Source: an uncultured Oscillibacter sp. (lineage in GTDB: Bacteria > Bacillota > Clostridia > Oscillospirales > Oscillospiraceae). Taken from it: a DNA stretch of 50,860 nt. Both the position numbers and the translations under genes were made by a program. Positions 17,226 to 24,278 of the stretch are shown here, piece by piece. Positions within the stretch are counted from its first letter, which is position 1, and every line of letters starts with the position of its first letter. The stretch is from positions 1 through 50,860 of the forward strand of contig CAJTZL010000016.1 in NCBI GenBank assembly GCA_910583695.1, given 5' to 3'. The notes beneath the pieces were generated by a model, which made no database searches, had not been told where the DNA came from, and worked only from the letters and a program-made list of their open reading frames with translations.

Positions 17226-17753
17226 ATGGACAACATGCTGGAGCAGATGAAGAGCAGGAGAAGCATTCGAAGATTCAAGGCGGACATGGTGCCCCAGGAG
17301 GTCCTGGACCGGATCATTGAGGCGGGCCTTTACGCCCCCAGCGGGAAGGGCCAGCAGAACACCATCCTTGTCCAGGTGACGGACAAGGCCCTCCGGGATG
17401 AAATCGCCCGGCGGAACTGCGAGATCGGCGGCTGGGAGGAGGGCTTCGACCCCTTCTACGGCGCGCCCGCCATGGTGATTGTGCTGGCCAGGAAGGACTG
17501 GCCCAACCGGGTTTACGACGGCAGTGTGGTGATGGAAAACCTCATGCTGGCCGCCCACGCCCTGGGGGTGGGCAGCTGCTGGATTCACCGGGCGCGGGAG
17601 GAGTTTGAAACGCCCTGGGGAAAAGAGCTGCTGAACTCCCTGGGCATTGAGAAGGAATACGAGGGAATCGGCCACTGCGCCCTGGGCTACGCCGAAGGGG
17701 AGCCGCCCGAGGCGGCGGCGCGGAAGGCCGGCCGGGTATACTATATCAAATAA
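17226..17753 (+). CDS. Nitroreductase-family FMN oxidoreductase
   Basis: The 175-residue protein has the nitroreductase fold signatures: RRSIRRF near the N-terminus (FMN phosphate contact), APSGKGQQN, the central GSVVMENLMLAAHALGVGSCW helix, and a C-terminal GY segment. It is a short, single-domain form, probably dimeric, reducing nitro-aromatics, quinones or flavin with NAD(P)H. AAAGGAGG lies 8 bp before the ATG. It is followed 16 bp later by the TIGR04076-HMA gene, so the two likely form an operon. Regulation by the TCCCATGG-binding factor is inferred from the promoter. Confidence 0.9.
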   Translation: MDNMLEQMKSRRSIRRFKADMVPQEVLDRIIEAGLYAPSGKGQQNTILVQVTDKALRDEIARRNCEIGGWEEGFDPFYGAPAMVIVLARKDWPNRVYDGSVVMENLMLAAHALGVGSCWIHRAREEFETPWGKELLNSLGIEKEYEGIGHCALGYAEGEPPEAAARKAGRVYYIK

Positions 17754-17769
17754 ACGGAGGTGCTGCGGG

Positions 17770-18351
17770 ATGCAGCATAAGTGCAAAATGACCGTTCTGG
17801 ACAAGAAGCTCTATCCGGAGCTCCAGGCCCGGTACTGCGCGGACCCGGAGTCCGGGCCCTGTCCCTGCTACCGGGTGGGGGACGAGTACATATTTGAACG
17901 CTATGGACAGGCGGGCGACTTCTGGCGCATGGGGGCGGGGACCCTGGCGGCCGGATCTGCGGAGGGCGTCGCCGGGGCCCCCGGGGTTCCCCATTGCTCC
18001 GAGGCGTGGGACGCCGTCAGCCGCTACATTTACACGGCCCTCCAGGGCGGGAGCATCATGCGGGGCTGGATGAAGGACGAGCGGGAGATGATCACCTGCT
18101 GTTCCGACGGGACCCGGCCCGTCATCTTCAAGCTCCGGCGGCTGGACTATAAGGCCCTGTACATCGACGGCGTCGGCTGTGACCGCTGCCGGGAGAAGAT
18201 TTCCGCCGCCCTCACCGCCCTGCCGGGGGTGACGGAGGTCCGGTTCCGCCCGGATTTTGCCGAGGTCTACCTGGACAGCGACCCGGGGGATGACGCGCTG
18301 AAAGAGGCCGTGGAGGACTGCGGCGCTTACACGGTGACGAGCATTGACTGA
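17770..18351 (+). CDS. TIGR04076 family protein fused to a heavy-metal-associated (HMA) domain
   Basis: The 193-residue protein has two parts. Residues 1 to about 120 resemble the TIGR04076 family (CKMTVLDKKLYPEL, FWRMG, a DAVSRYIYTALQGG segment, and CCSDGTRPVIFKL at the end). Residues 128-193 are an HMA-type ferredoxin fold with GVGCDRCREKI (Cys137, Cys140), then LPGVTEVRF. The HMA part suggests binding of Cu(I) or another soft metal. GGAGG is 8 bp upstream. I infer co-transcription with the nitroreductase. Whether the HMA fusion is common I cannot say from memory; the core family usually ends near residue 115. Confidence 0.75.
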   Translation: MQHKCKMTVLDKKLYPELQARYCADPESGPCPCYRVGDEYIFERYGQAGDFWRMGAGTLAAGSAEGVAGAPGVPHCSEAWDAVSRYIYTALQGGSIMRGWMKDEREMITCCSDGTRPVIFKLRRLDYKALYIDGVGCDRCREKISAALTALPGVTEVRFRPDFAEVYLDSDPGDDALKEAVEDCGAYTVTSID

Positions 18352-18352
18352 A

Positions 18353-18389
18353 TAAACGGCGGCCCTCCTGTTGGAAGGGCCGCCGTTTA
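18353..18389. terminator. Bidirectional terminator between convergent genes
   Basis: Arms TAAACGGCGGCCCT (18353-18366) and AGGGCCGCCGTTTA (18376-18389) pair perfectly over 14 bp. It ends the nitroreductase operon and, from the other side, overlaps the stop of the 98-residue hypothetical gene. Confidence 0.85.
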
Positions 18390-18683
18390 TGTCTCCGCCG
18401 CCGGCGGATAGGGAATCCGGTAGGGGTCCGTCCCGCGCTCCGCCAGCTTTCGGCCCAGCCAGTCCTTCAAGGCGGCGACGCCCTCCTCCGTCCAGGGGAA
18501 GGTCTCCGTTTCCTGGTGCTCCGCCAGCTCGAAGCAGATGTTTTCATACACCCACGCCTGGATTTCGCCGTCTCCCATCCAGCCGGTGCGCTGGAAGCGG
18601 TAGCGAAAGGTTCCCAGACTCCCGGGGAATGCCGACGCCCGGGTGAAAAAGTCCAGGGTCAGGAAGTCAAAAGCGTGTTCCAT
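18387..18683 (-). CDS. Hypothetical protein (98 residues)
   Basis: I start at the ATG at 18683 because AAGGAGG is 6 bp upstream. The product begins MEHAFDFLTLDFFTRASAFP, is Trp/aromatic-rich (GWMGDGEIQAWVYENI), has no signal peptide or transmembrane helix, and matches no family I know. The clean ribosome site and the terminator at its 3' end support expression. It lies 32 bp after the ZnuA-type gene on the same strand and could be co-transcribed with it, though a link to metal transport is not shown by the sequence. Confidence 0.6.
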   Translation of the reverse strand: MEHAFDFLTLDFFTRASAFPGSLGTFRYRFQRTGWMGDGEIQAWVYENICFELAEHQETETFPWTEEGVAALKDWLGRKLAERGTDPYRIPYPPAAET

Positions 18684-18714
18684 GACGTGCCTCCTTAAAA
18701 TCATTTGGTTGAAG

Positions 18715-19659
18715 TTACATATACGCCCGCAGGGTCTCCAGGTTGGCCCGCATCAGGGAGAGGTATGTGGCCCCCGCCTCCAGGTCCGCCCGGCTTACAT
18801 TGTGGCAGGTGTGGAACTGGGCGGTTTCCACCCCGGCGGCCTCGGCAATGCTGTCCGCCACCAGATGGTTGGAAAACTCAATATACCAGACGGCGGGGAG
18901 CTGCTCCTCCCGGACCTTCTCCGTCAGAAAGGCCACCGTAGCCGCCGAGGGCTCCGTCTGGGCCCCGCAGCCGGGAAAGGCGGCGTAGTAGTCCAGATCA
19001 TAAGCCTCGGCAAAGTAGAGGAGGGGAAAGCGGTCCCCGAAGACGATGGTCCGGTCCGGCAGATGGTCGAAAAAGGCGGCAAACTCCCAGTCCAGGGCCT
19101 CCAGCTCCAGGGCGTAGGACTCGGCGCCTGCGGCGTAGTCCCCGGCGTGAGCCGGGTCCAGGGCGGCCAGCCGCTCCCCGATGGTCCGGGTGACGGCGGC
19201 GGCGTTCCGGGGGGAGGTCCAGATGTGCTCGTCCATGCCGATCACCTCGCCCAGGTGGTCGTGGTCCTCCTCGTGGTCATGGCCCCCCTGCATCCCCTCC
19301 ACAGTCTCCTCCTCCAGAAGGTCCACGCAGTCGATCATCCGCAGGACCTCGCCCTGGGGCTGGATGGCGGAGAGAATGGTGTCCACCCAGGCGTCGGACT
19401 CGCCGCCCAGGTAAATAAAAAGGTCGCACCGCTGGACCCGGAGGATATCCGCCGGGGTGGGCTCATAGGAATGGCTCTCCGCCCCGGGGGGCAGCAGCAG
19501 TGTCACGTCCGCCAGCTCCCCGGCGGCGGAGCGGGCGAAGTCATAGGCCGGGAAGACGGCGGCCACGATTTGCAGCCGCCCCGAATCCTCCGGCGGCAGG
19601 GCCGGGCCGCAGGCGGTCAGAAGCAGCAGGGCGCAGAGGAGGGGGAAAATTCGTTTCAT
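18715..19659 (-). CDS. znuA: ZnuA-type metal ABC transporter substrate-binding lipoprotein
   Basis: The 314-residue protein has a lipoprotein signal (LLTACG, Cys17) and the cluster A-I solute-binding fold. Metal ligands can be seen: His in ESHSYEPTP (about residue 63), a His/Asp/Glu-rich loop (GGHDHEEDHDHLG) characteristic of zinc binders, DEHIWTSP, and late acidic residues in the second lobe. It would capture Zn(II) or Mn(II) outside the membrane. The third His ligand usual in FGDSHxA is replaced (FGDRFPLLYF), so affinity or specificity may differ. No permease or ATPase is adjacent; the znuB/znuC-type genes lie 14 kb away. Confidence 0.85.
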   Translation of the reverse strand: MKRIFPLLCALLLLTACGPALPPEDSGRLQIVAAVFPAYDFARSAAGELADVTLLLPPGAESHSYEPTPADILRVQRCDLFIYLGGESDAWVDTILSAIQPQGEVLRMIDCVDLLEEETVEGMQGGHDHEEDHDHLGEVIGMDEHIWTSPRNAAAVTRTIGERLAALDPAHAGDYAAGAESYALELEALDWEFAAFFDHLPDRTIVFGDRFPLLYFAEAYDLDYYAAFPGCGAQTEPSAATVAFLTEKVREEQLPAVWYIEFSNHLVADSIAEAAGVETAQFHTCHNVSRADLEAGATYLSLMRANLETLRAYM

Positions 19660-19777
19660 GAGCGGTCCTCGTTTTCCTTCAGCAGTTCCTCTATGATACT
19701 ACAGAGCCGGGAAATTTGCAAGGCGGCAGGCCGGGAAGGGAGAGTCCCACGGCGTAGTTCCCCGCGGGAACGGCCCT

Positions 19778-19856
19778 TGCAGGGGCGGACGCATTGCCGC
19801 AAGGGGGACCTCTAAGCGGCAAGCCGCCGGGAGCCGCACGGGGGTCTGCCCCTGCA
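19778..19856. repeat. GC-rich intergenic repeat with inverted ends
   Basis: TGCAGGGGCGGAC (19778-19790) is matched in reverse by GTCTGCCCCTGCA (19844-19856) with one mismatch, enclosing 53 bp. Related GGGCGGACGC strings occur near 35920 and 50750. This suggests a dispersed repeat family in this genome. Confidence 0.5.
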
Positions 19857-19884
19857 TAGCCCCCAATGTAAAATTTTTAATTTA

Positions 19885-19988
19885 TGTAAAGGGCCCTTGA
19901 CAAATCGGTGCGGTTGTGGTAGCTTATAGGTAAAGGGACCTTTACATAGCAGGAGACGGCCGCTCTTTTATGTAAAAGGACCTTGACG
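19885..19988 (+). promoter_or_regulatory. Promoter with three phased GTAAAGG-CCTTTAC operators
   Basis: TTGACA (19897-19902) and TAGCTT (19920-19925), 17 bp apart, form the promoter. Three related palindromes lie at 19885-19902 (overlapping the -35), 19930-19945 (perfect, GTAAAGG-GA-CCTTTAC) and 19972-19987. Their centres are 44 and 42 bp apart, about four helical turns, all on one face. The adjacent XRE regulator is the obvious binder, giving autorepression possibly by looping. Confidence 0.65.
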
Positions 19989-20004
19989 TAGAAAGGAGGC
20001 GGCC

Positions 20005-20211
20005 ATGAAGAACCGCGTGGAAGAGCTGCGGAAGAGCCGGGGACTGCGGCAGGAGGAGTTTGCCAAAGCCATCCGGGTGTCCCGGCAGACCGTCAGCTCC
20101 ATTGAGACCGGGCGCTACAGCCCGTCGCTGGATCTGGCCTTTACCATTTCGGACTTTTTCGGACTCCCCATTGAGGAGATTTTCATTCACGAAAGGAAGG
20201 ATATGCCATGA
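20005..20211 (+). CDS. XRE-family transcriptional regulator, small Cro type
   Basis: This 68-residue protein is a classic minimal XRE regulator. It has NRVEELRKSRGLRQEEFAKA, then the recognition helix VSRQTVSSIETGRYSPSLDL, and a short end IEEIFIHERKDMP. Such proteins typically pair with a DUF-type membrane protein, as here. AAAGGAGG precedes the ATG. The stop overlaps the next start (ATGA), showing translational coupling. Regulation is probably autogenous through the three upstream palindromes. Confidence 0.92.
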   Translation: MKNRVEELRKSRGLRQEEFAKAIRVSRQTVSSIETGRYSPSLDLAFTISDFFGLPIEEIFIHERKDMP

Positions 20212-20657
20212 AGAAGAGGGAACTCTGGTTCGGCCTGGGCATGATTGCCGGGGGAACCCTGTTCCTGCTGGCGGCGCTGCTGCTGGACACGCCGCTGGAC
20301 AGCCTGTTCTGCGGCTTCTTCGGGGCCTTTGTCGGCCCCGGCGCCGTGCAGGTCTATAGGTACGTGAAATGGACAAAGCTGGAAACCCCCGATTCCTATC
20401 AAAGGCACCTGGAGGAGGAGCAGATCGAGCTCCGGGACGAGCGGAAGGAGATGCTGCGGAACAAGTCCGGGCGTATCGCCTACAACCTGGGTCTGCTGGC
20501 CGCGGCGGTGTCGATGACCGTGTTCTCCGTCCTGGAAAAGCTGGGGGTTGTGGAGGAAGCCGCCGGCCGCCTGATGATCCTGTTTCTGGCGGGCTACATG
20601 CTGTTCCAGATTCTCGCCGGATGGGCGCTCTACCGGATGCTGGACCGGAGATACTGA
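20208..20657 (+). CDS. Membrane protein coupled to the XRE regulator
   Basis: The 149-residue protein has hydrophobic segments near residues 8-27 and 32-50, a charged central stretch (RHLEEEQIELRDERKEMLRNK, about 66-86), and two more segments near 90-108 and 120-140. This pattern, four helices split by a charged loop, is common in small Firmicute membrane proteins encoded behind XRE regulators. The function is unknown. The start ATGA overlaps the regulator's stop. A strong terminator follows the gene. Confidence 0.8.
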   Translation: MKKRELWFGLGMIAGGTLFLLAALLLDTPLDSLFCGFFGAFVGPGAVQVYRYVKWTKLETPDSYQRHLEEEQIELRDERKEMLRNKSGRIAYNLGLLAAAVSMTVFSVLEKLGVVEEAAGRLMILFLAGYMLFQILAGWALYRMLDRRY

Positions 20658-20659
20658 AC

Positions 20660-20696
20660 GTGAGGCCGCCGCCCTTTTCCGGGACGGCGGCCTCAC
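20660..20696 (+). terminator. Terminator of the XRE/membrane protein operon
   Basis: Arms GTGAGGCCGCCG (20660-20671) and CGGCGGCCTCAC (20685-20696) pair perfectly over 12 bp and are followed by ATTTTTATT. Confidence 0.88.
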
Positions 20697-20740
20697 ATTT
20701 TTATTCACAGAAACTTAACGCACCGGGAGGCACAAAACGG

Positions 20741-20803
20741 TTGACAGCGCCGTTAGCCCTGACTATAATAAGTGACAGATTGTCATAAAATGACAGGGTG
20801 TCA
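20741..20803 (+). promoter_or_regulatory. Consensus promoter and two TetR-type operators
   Basis: TTGACA (20741-20746), 17 bp, TATAAT (20764-20769) is a perfect sigma-A consensus. Immediately downstream are two identical-arm palindromes, TGACA-GAT-TGTCA (20773-20785) and TGACA-GGG-TGTCA (20791-20803), with centres 18 bp apart. They lie at the expected start of transcription, suited to autorepression by the TetR protein encoded 22 bp further on. Confidence 0.8.
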
Positions 20804-20824
20804 TGTTTGGGGTGAGGGATACAT

Positions 20825-21445
20825 ATGTGTACAGAGACCTTCCTCCGGCTGCCGGAGGAAAAGCGGCGTCGCTTTCTCGACGCCGCTTGGGAGGAGTTCG
20901 CCGGGGCCCGCTTCACCGACGTCTCCATCAACCAGATCGTCCGCCGGGCGGGCATCCCCCGGGGGAGCTTCTACCAGTACTTCACCGATAAGGAGGACCT
21001 GTTCGCCTACCTCCTGGAGGAGGTGCGGAACCACATCAAGGAGGAGTACCGCCGGGTGCTGAAGGCCAACGGCGGGGACATCTTCCAGGCCCAGCTGGAC
21101 TGCTTCGACCGCATGACCGCCCAGGAATCGGCCCTGGACCCCATGATGGAGCGGTGCGTGAGCTTCATTCGGAACAACCAGGGGGTGGACATCCAGAAAT
21201 TCCTCCCCACCCGGCCGGGCCAGCGGCTGCTGGACGGAATCTGGGACCTGACCGACCTCTCCGGCCTCCGGAACCCCAGCCCGGAGTATGGGCGGGTGGT
21301 CTTCTGCCTGCTGATGGCGGCCCTGGGCAGTGCGTGCATGGACGCCATGCTCTGCCCGGAGGAACGGACCCTCCACCGGGAGGAGCTGGCGGCCAAGCTG
21401 GAGATTGTAAAGTACGGCAGCCTGCGGGCCGGGGAAAATTCTTGA
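20825..21445 (+). CDS. TetR/AcrR-family transcriptional regulator
   Basis: The 206-residue protein has an N-terminal TetR helix-turn-helix: FLDAAWEEFAGARFTDVSINQIVRRAG..GSFYQYFTDKEDLFAYL (about residues 17-64). A ligand-binding helical domain without a recognisable family follows. It is probably a repressor acting on the two TGACA-N3-TGTCA palindromes in its own leader. It is immediately upstream of the TolC-like/RND efflux operon and could also control it, but no copy of that palindrome is seen in the pump promoter, which instead looks MerR-like. The start is the ATG at 20825; ribosome site GGGATA is weak. Confidence 0.92.
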   Translation: MCTETFLRLPEEKRRRFLDAAWEEFAGARFTDVSINQIVRRAGIPRGSFYQYFTDKEDLFAYLLEEVRNHIKEEYRRVLKANGGDIFQAQLDCFDRMTAQESALDPMMERCVSFIRNNQGVDIQKFLPTRPGQRLLDGIWDLTDLSGLRNPSPEYGRVVFCLLMAALGSACMDAMLCPEERTLHREELAAKLEIVKYGSLRAGENS

Positions 21446-21453
21446 AATTTTTC

Positions 21454-21482
21454 TTGACCTTCCCCCAGGTGGAAGGTGTAAA
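21454..21482 (+). promoter_or_regulatory. MerR-type promoter of the efflux operon
   Basis: TTGACC (21454-21459) has a -10-like TAAAAC at 21479, a spacing of 19 bp rather than 17. The spacer holds the dyad ACCTTCC-N7-GGAAGGT (21457-21477). This long-spacer, dyad-centred layout is that of MerR-family activated promoters (BmrR, MerR). A reading with TGTAAA at 21477 and 17 bp is also possible. No merR gene is present in this window. Confidence 0.55.
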
Positions 21483-21560
21483 ACGGGGGTGACGGCCCCG
21501 GAGAAACGGTGACGCTCCCGCGCCCCTGGGGCGGGAGACCCTATATGCAAGGAGGACTAC

Positions 21561-22994
21561 ATGAAGAAGCAATGGATCGCGCTGCTGCTGGCTCTGACTC
21601 TGGCACTGCCGCTGTGCGCCATACCCGCCCTGGCCCGGACGGACCAGGAGGAGGAACCGGCGGAGGCCGCCGGGGAGGAAGCGCTCCCCGAGGAGGACGC
21701 CGGGGCTGCCGGAGAGGCGGCTGCACAGGCCCCCGACGCGCTGCCTCCCGCTGCGGGAGACGGCGGAAACCCCATCGTGGTGCGGCCCGACGGAACGCCG
21801 GAGACCACCGCCGGGGACAGCACGATGGACGACGAGCTGGTTTTTACCGGGGAGGACGACTTCCGCTATCTGGCCTTTGAGGACCTGCGGGAAAAGGTGC
21901 TGGAGGGAAGCCTGACGGCAAGGATGCTCCAGGAGTCCATCGCCTCCATCGACGCCATGGACTACAGCGACATGTACCAGAGCCTGAACGCCCAGATGAG
22001 CAGCCTGGAGGCCGCGCAGAAAATGTACGCCCAGATTCCCGTCTCCACTCCCATGGAGGGGGCCATGCAGGGCTTTGTGATTTCCAATCTGGCCAGCTCC
22101 TACGCCAGCCTCAGCGCCAACGTGTCGGACCTTGCCTCCGGCAAGCTCCAGAAGGATTCCGCCGCCGCCCGGCGGCAGCTGAAAAACGCCCAGGACCTCA
22201 CGGTGGTGGGAGCGGAGTCCCTGTACTTCGCCATCTTGGAGCTGGAGCAGACCAAGGAAACCCTCCGGCGGAACCTCACCGCCCTGGACCGCCAGCTGGA
22301 GGAAATGGAGCTCCGCTATGAGCTGGGGCAGATTTCCGCCCTGACTCTGGAGCAGGTGCGAAACGGCCGGGCCTCCCTTCAAAGCAGCCTCAGCACCCTG
22401 GAGATGAACCTCCGCCGCTGCAAGCTGCAGATGCAGTCCATGGTGGGGGCCAGCCTCAACGGCTCCCTGGTCCTGGGGCCCCTCCCGGCGCTGAGCCAGG
22501 GACTGGTGGACTCCATGGACTACAAGCCGGATCTGGACGAGGCCAAGACCCGGAGCTATGACCTCTTTGCCGCCAAGAAAAAGCTGGACGAGGCCGGCGA
22601 CGCCTACGACGACACCCGGGCCGGCTTTGCCCAGGATACATACAACGTCCGCAGCGCCCGGCACACCTACGAGGCGGCGCTGTACGAGTACAAGATGTCG
22701 GTGCAGAGCTTTGAGATGAACTTCCGCAATGCCTTCGACTCCGTGAAGGATTACCAGCAGGTTCTGCGCTCCGCCCAGACCTCCCTGGCCTTCCAGGAGA
22801 GCACCTATGCCTCCCAGGAGCTGAAGTACCGCCAGGGGACCATCTCCCACAACGCCCTCCTGGACGCGGAGGACCAGCTGACGGAGGCCAAGGAGGCCGT
22901 GGAGACCGCCCGGCGGAACCTGTTCACCGCCTACCGGACCTATTACTGGGCCGTGAACTACGGCGTGGTGAGCAGCGGTCAGGCCGGGACCTGA
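21561..22994 (+). CDS. TolC-like efflux protein
   Basis: The 477-residue protein has a Sec signal peptide (residues 1-25, cleavage near ALARTD) and a low-complexity Glu/Ala/Pro-rich segment to about 75. Two long coiled-coil repeats follow, with TolC-type periodicity (QLEEMELRYELGQISALTLEQ and ELKYRQGTISHNALLDAEDQL). The phrases 'RYELGQIS' and 'KYRQGTIS' are the internal repeat hallmark of the outer membrane efflux family. It is the first gene of an operon with an adaptor and an RND pump. A TolC homologue in a Firmicute is unusual, since there is no standard outer membrane; its location is unclear. AAGGAGG precedes the ATG. Confidence 0.8.
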   Translation: MKKQWIALLLALTLALPLCAIPALARTDQEEEPAEAAGEEALPEEDAGAAGEAAAQAPDALPPAAGDGGNPIVVRPDGTPETTAGDSTMDDELVFTGEDDFRYLAFEDLREKVLEGSLTARMLQESIASIDAMDYSDMYQSLNAQMSSLEAAQKMYAQIPVSTPMEGAMQGFVISNLASSYASLSANVSDLASGKLQKDSAAARRQLKNAQDLTVVGAESLYFAILELEQTKETLRRNLTALDRQLEEMELRYELGQISALTLEQVRNGRASLQSSLSTLEMNLRRCKLQMQSMVGASLNGSLVLGPLPALSQGLVDSMDYKPDLDEAKTRSYDLFAAKKKLDEAGDAYDDTRAGFAQDTYNVRSARHTYEAALYEYKMSVQSFEMNFRNAFDSVKDYQQVLRSAQTSLAFQESTYASQELKYRQGTISHNALLDAEDQLTEAKEAVETARRNLFTAYRTYYWAVNYGVVSSGQAGT

Positions 22995-23024
22995 GGACGC
23001 GCAACGACGATTTGGAGGAACGAC

Positions 23025-24272
23025 ATGACAAAGAACAGAATCCTGGCGGCGCTGCTTGCCGCCGCCCTGGCGCTGAGCCTCGCCGCCTGCGGCGGGGCGG
23101 AGGATACGCCGCAGGAAGAGCCCGCCAGCCCGGGCGTGGCCGTCCAGGTGCAGAGCATTGGGGCGGATACCATCTACACGGAAAACACCGTCTCCGGCCA
23201 GCTGCTGGCGGAGGACCAGTCCACCATCATGGTGGCCGTCAGCGCCAAGTGCACCGCCGTCTACGCCGAGGCGGGAGACGAGGTGAAGGCCGGCGACCTG
23301 CTGTGCACCCTGGACCTTGGGAGCACCCTGGCCTCCCACAACGCCGCCAGCATCAGCTACCGCTCCTCCGCCCAGAGCTACAACGACCAGTCGGCGGTCT
23401 TTGAAAAGCAGATCGCCCTGGCGGAGAAGAATGTCCGAGACCTGAAGGAGCTCTTTGAGATCGGCGCGGCCTCCCAGCTGGAGATCGATCAGGCGGAGCT
23501 TCAGCTCCAGAGCGCCATTGCCCAGCGAAACTCCACCCTCTCCCAGCTGGAGGCGGGGATGCAGAATGCCCTGTCCAACGTGGAGCAGCTGGACACCGTG
23601 CTGGAAAACGTGGACGCCCGGGGCAACGTCATCGCCCCCAGCAGCGGAACCCTGGTGACGATGAACGCAACAGAGGGGGGCTTCATCTCCAACGCCGCCC
23701 CTGTGGCCGTCATCGACGGGGCGGAGCAGATGAAGGCCGTGGTTCAGGTCTCCGAGGCCCTGGTGCCCAAGCTCTCGGTGGGAGACAAGGCGGATGTGTC
23801 CGTCAGCGCGGCGAACCAGACCTTTGAGGCCTCCATCCGCTCCGTGGAGCGGGCGGCCAACCTGCAGACCCGGCTCTACACCGTCACACTGTCTCTGCCC
23901 TCCGACGCCGACGGGCTGCTGGCGGGCATGTTTGCCGACGTCACCTTCCACACCGACGTGTCGGAGAATGCCATCGTGGTTCCCACCGAGGCGGTGCTGA
24001 CCCGGGGAGAGACCCAGTACGTCTTCGTGGCGGAGGACGGCGCCGCCCGGTATGTGGAGGTCACGACGGGCCTCACCGGCAACGGCGTGACGGAAATCCT
24101 CACCGGCCTTGCCGCCGGGCAGCAGCTGGTCACTGTGGGGCAGGCCTATCTGAACGACGGCGACCCGGTCCGCATTGTCTCCGGCGAGGAAGCCCCCGCT
24201 CCGGCGGAGGCCCCGGCGGAGAGTCCGGAATCCGGGGAAGAGGCCGCCCCCCAGGACGGCCGGGGGGAATAA
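23025..24272 (+). CDS. RND efflux periplasmic-type adaptor (membrane fusion protein), lipoprotein
   Basis: The 415-residue protein has a lipoprotein signal (SLAACG, Cys22), a barrel-sandwich/lipoyl half (STIMVAVSAKCTAVYAEAGDEV), a coiled-coil hairpin (EKQIALAEKNVRDLKELFEIGA, residues about 125-185), the second lipoyl half (VIAPSSGTLVTM) and a beta-barrel plus membrane-proximal domain (VVPTEAVLTRGETQYVFVAEDG). These are MacA/AcrA-like adaptor features linking an RND transporter to a TolC-like partner. A Pro/Glu/Ala-rich tail ends it. It is 30 bp downstream of the TolC-like gene and 6 bp upstream of the pump gene, so one operon. Confidence 0.9.
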   Translation: MTKNRILAALLAAALALSLAACGGAEDTPQEEPASPGVAVQVQSIGADTIYTENTVSGQLLAEDQSTIMVAVSAKCTAVYAEAGDEVKAGDLLCTLDLGSTLASHNAASISYRSSAQSYNDQSAVFEKQIALAEKNVRDLKELFEIGAASQLEIDQAELQLQSAIAQRNSTLSQLEAGMQNALSNVEQLDTVLENVDARGNVIAPSSGTLVTMNATEGGFISNAAPVAVIDGAEQMKAVVQVSEALVPKLSVGDKADVSVSAANQTFEASIRSVERAANLQTRLYTVTLSLPSDADGLLAGMFADVTFHTDVSENAIVVPTEAVLTRGETQYVFVAEDGAARYVEVTTGLTGNGVTEILTGLAAGQQLVTVGQAYLNDGDPVRIVSGEEAPAPAEAPAESPESGEEAAPQDGRGE

Positions 24273-24278
24273 GAGAAC

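Larger units (their letters stand above)
19660..20004. other. Intergenic region with a palindromic repeat and the XRE operator/promoter
   Basis: The left part holds a GC-rich repeat with inverted ends (19778-19856). The right part holds the promoter and three operators of the XRE-membrane protein operon. I see no gene. Confidence 0.6.
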
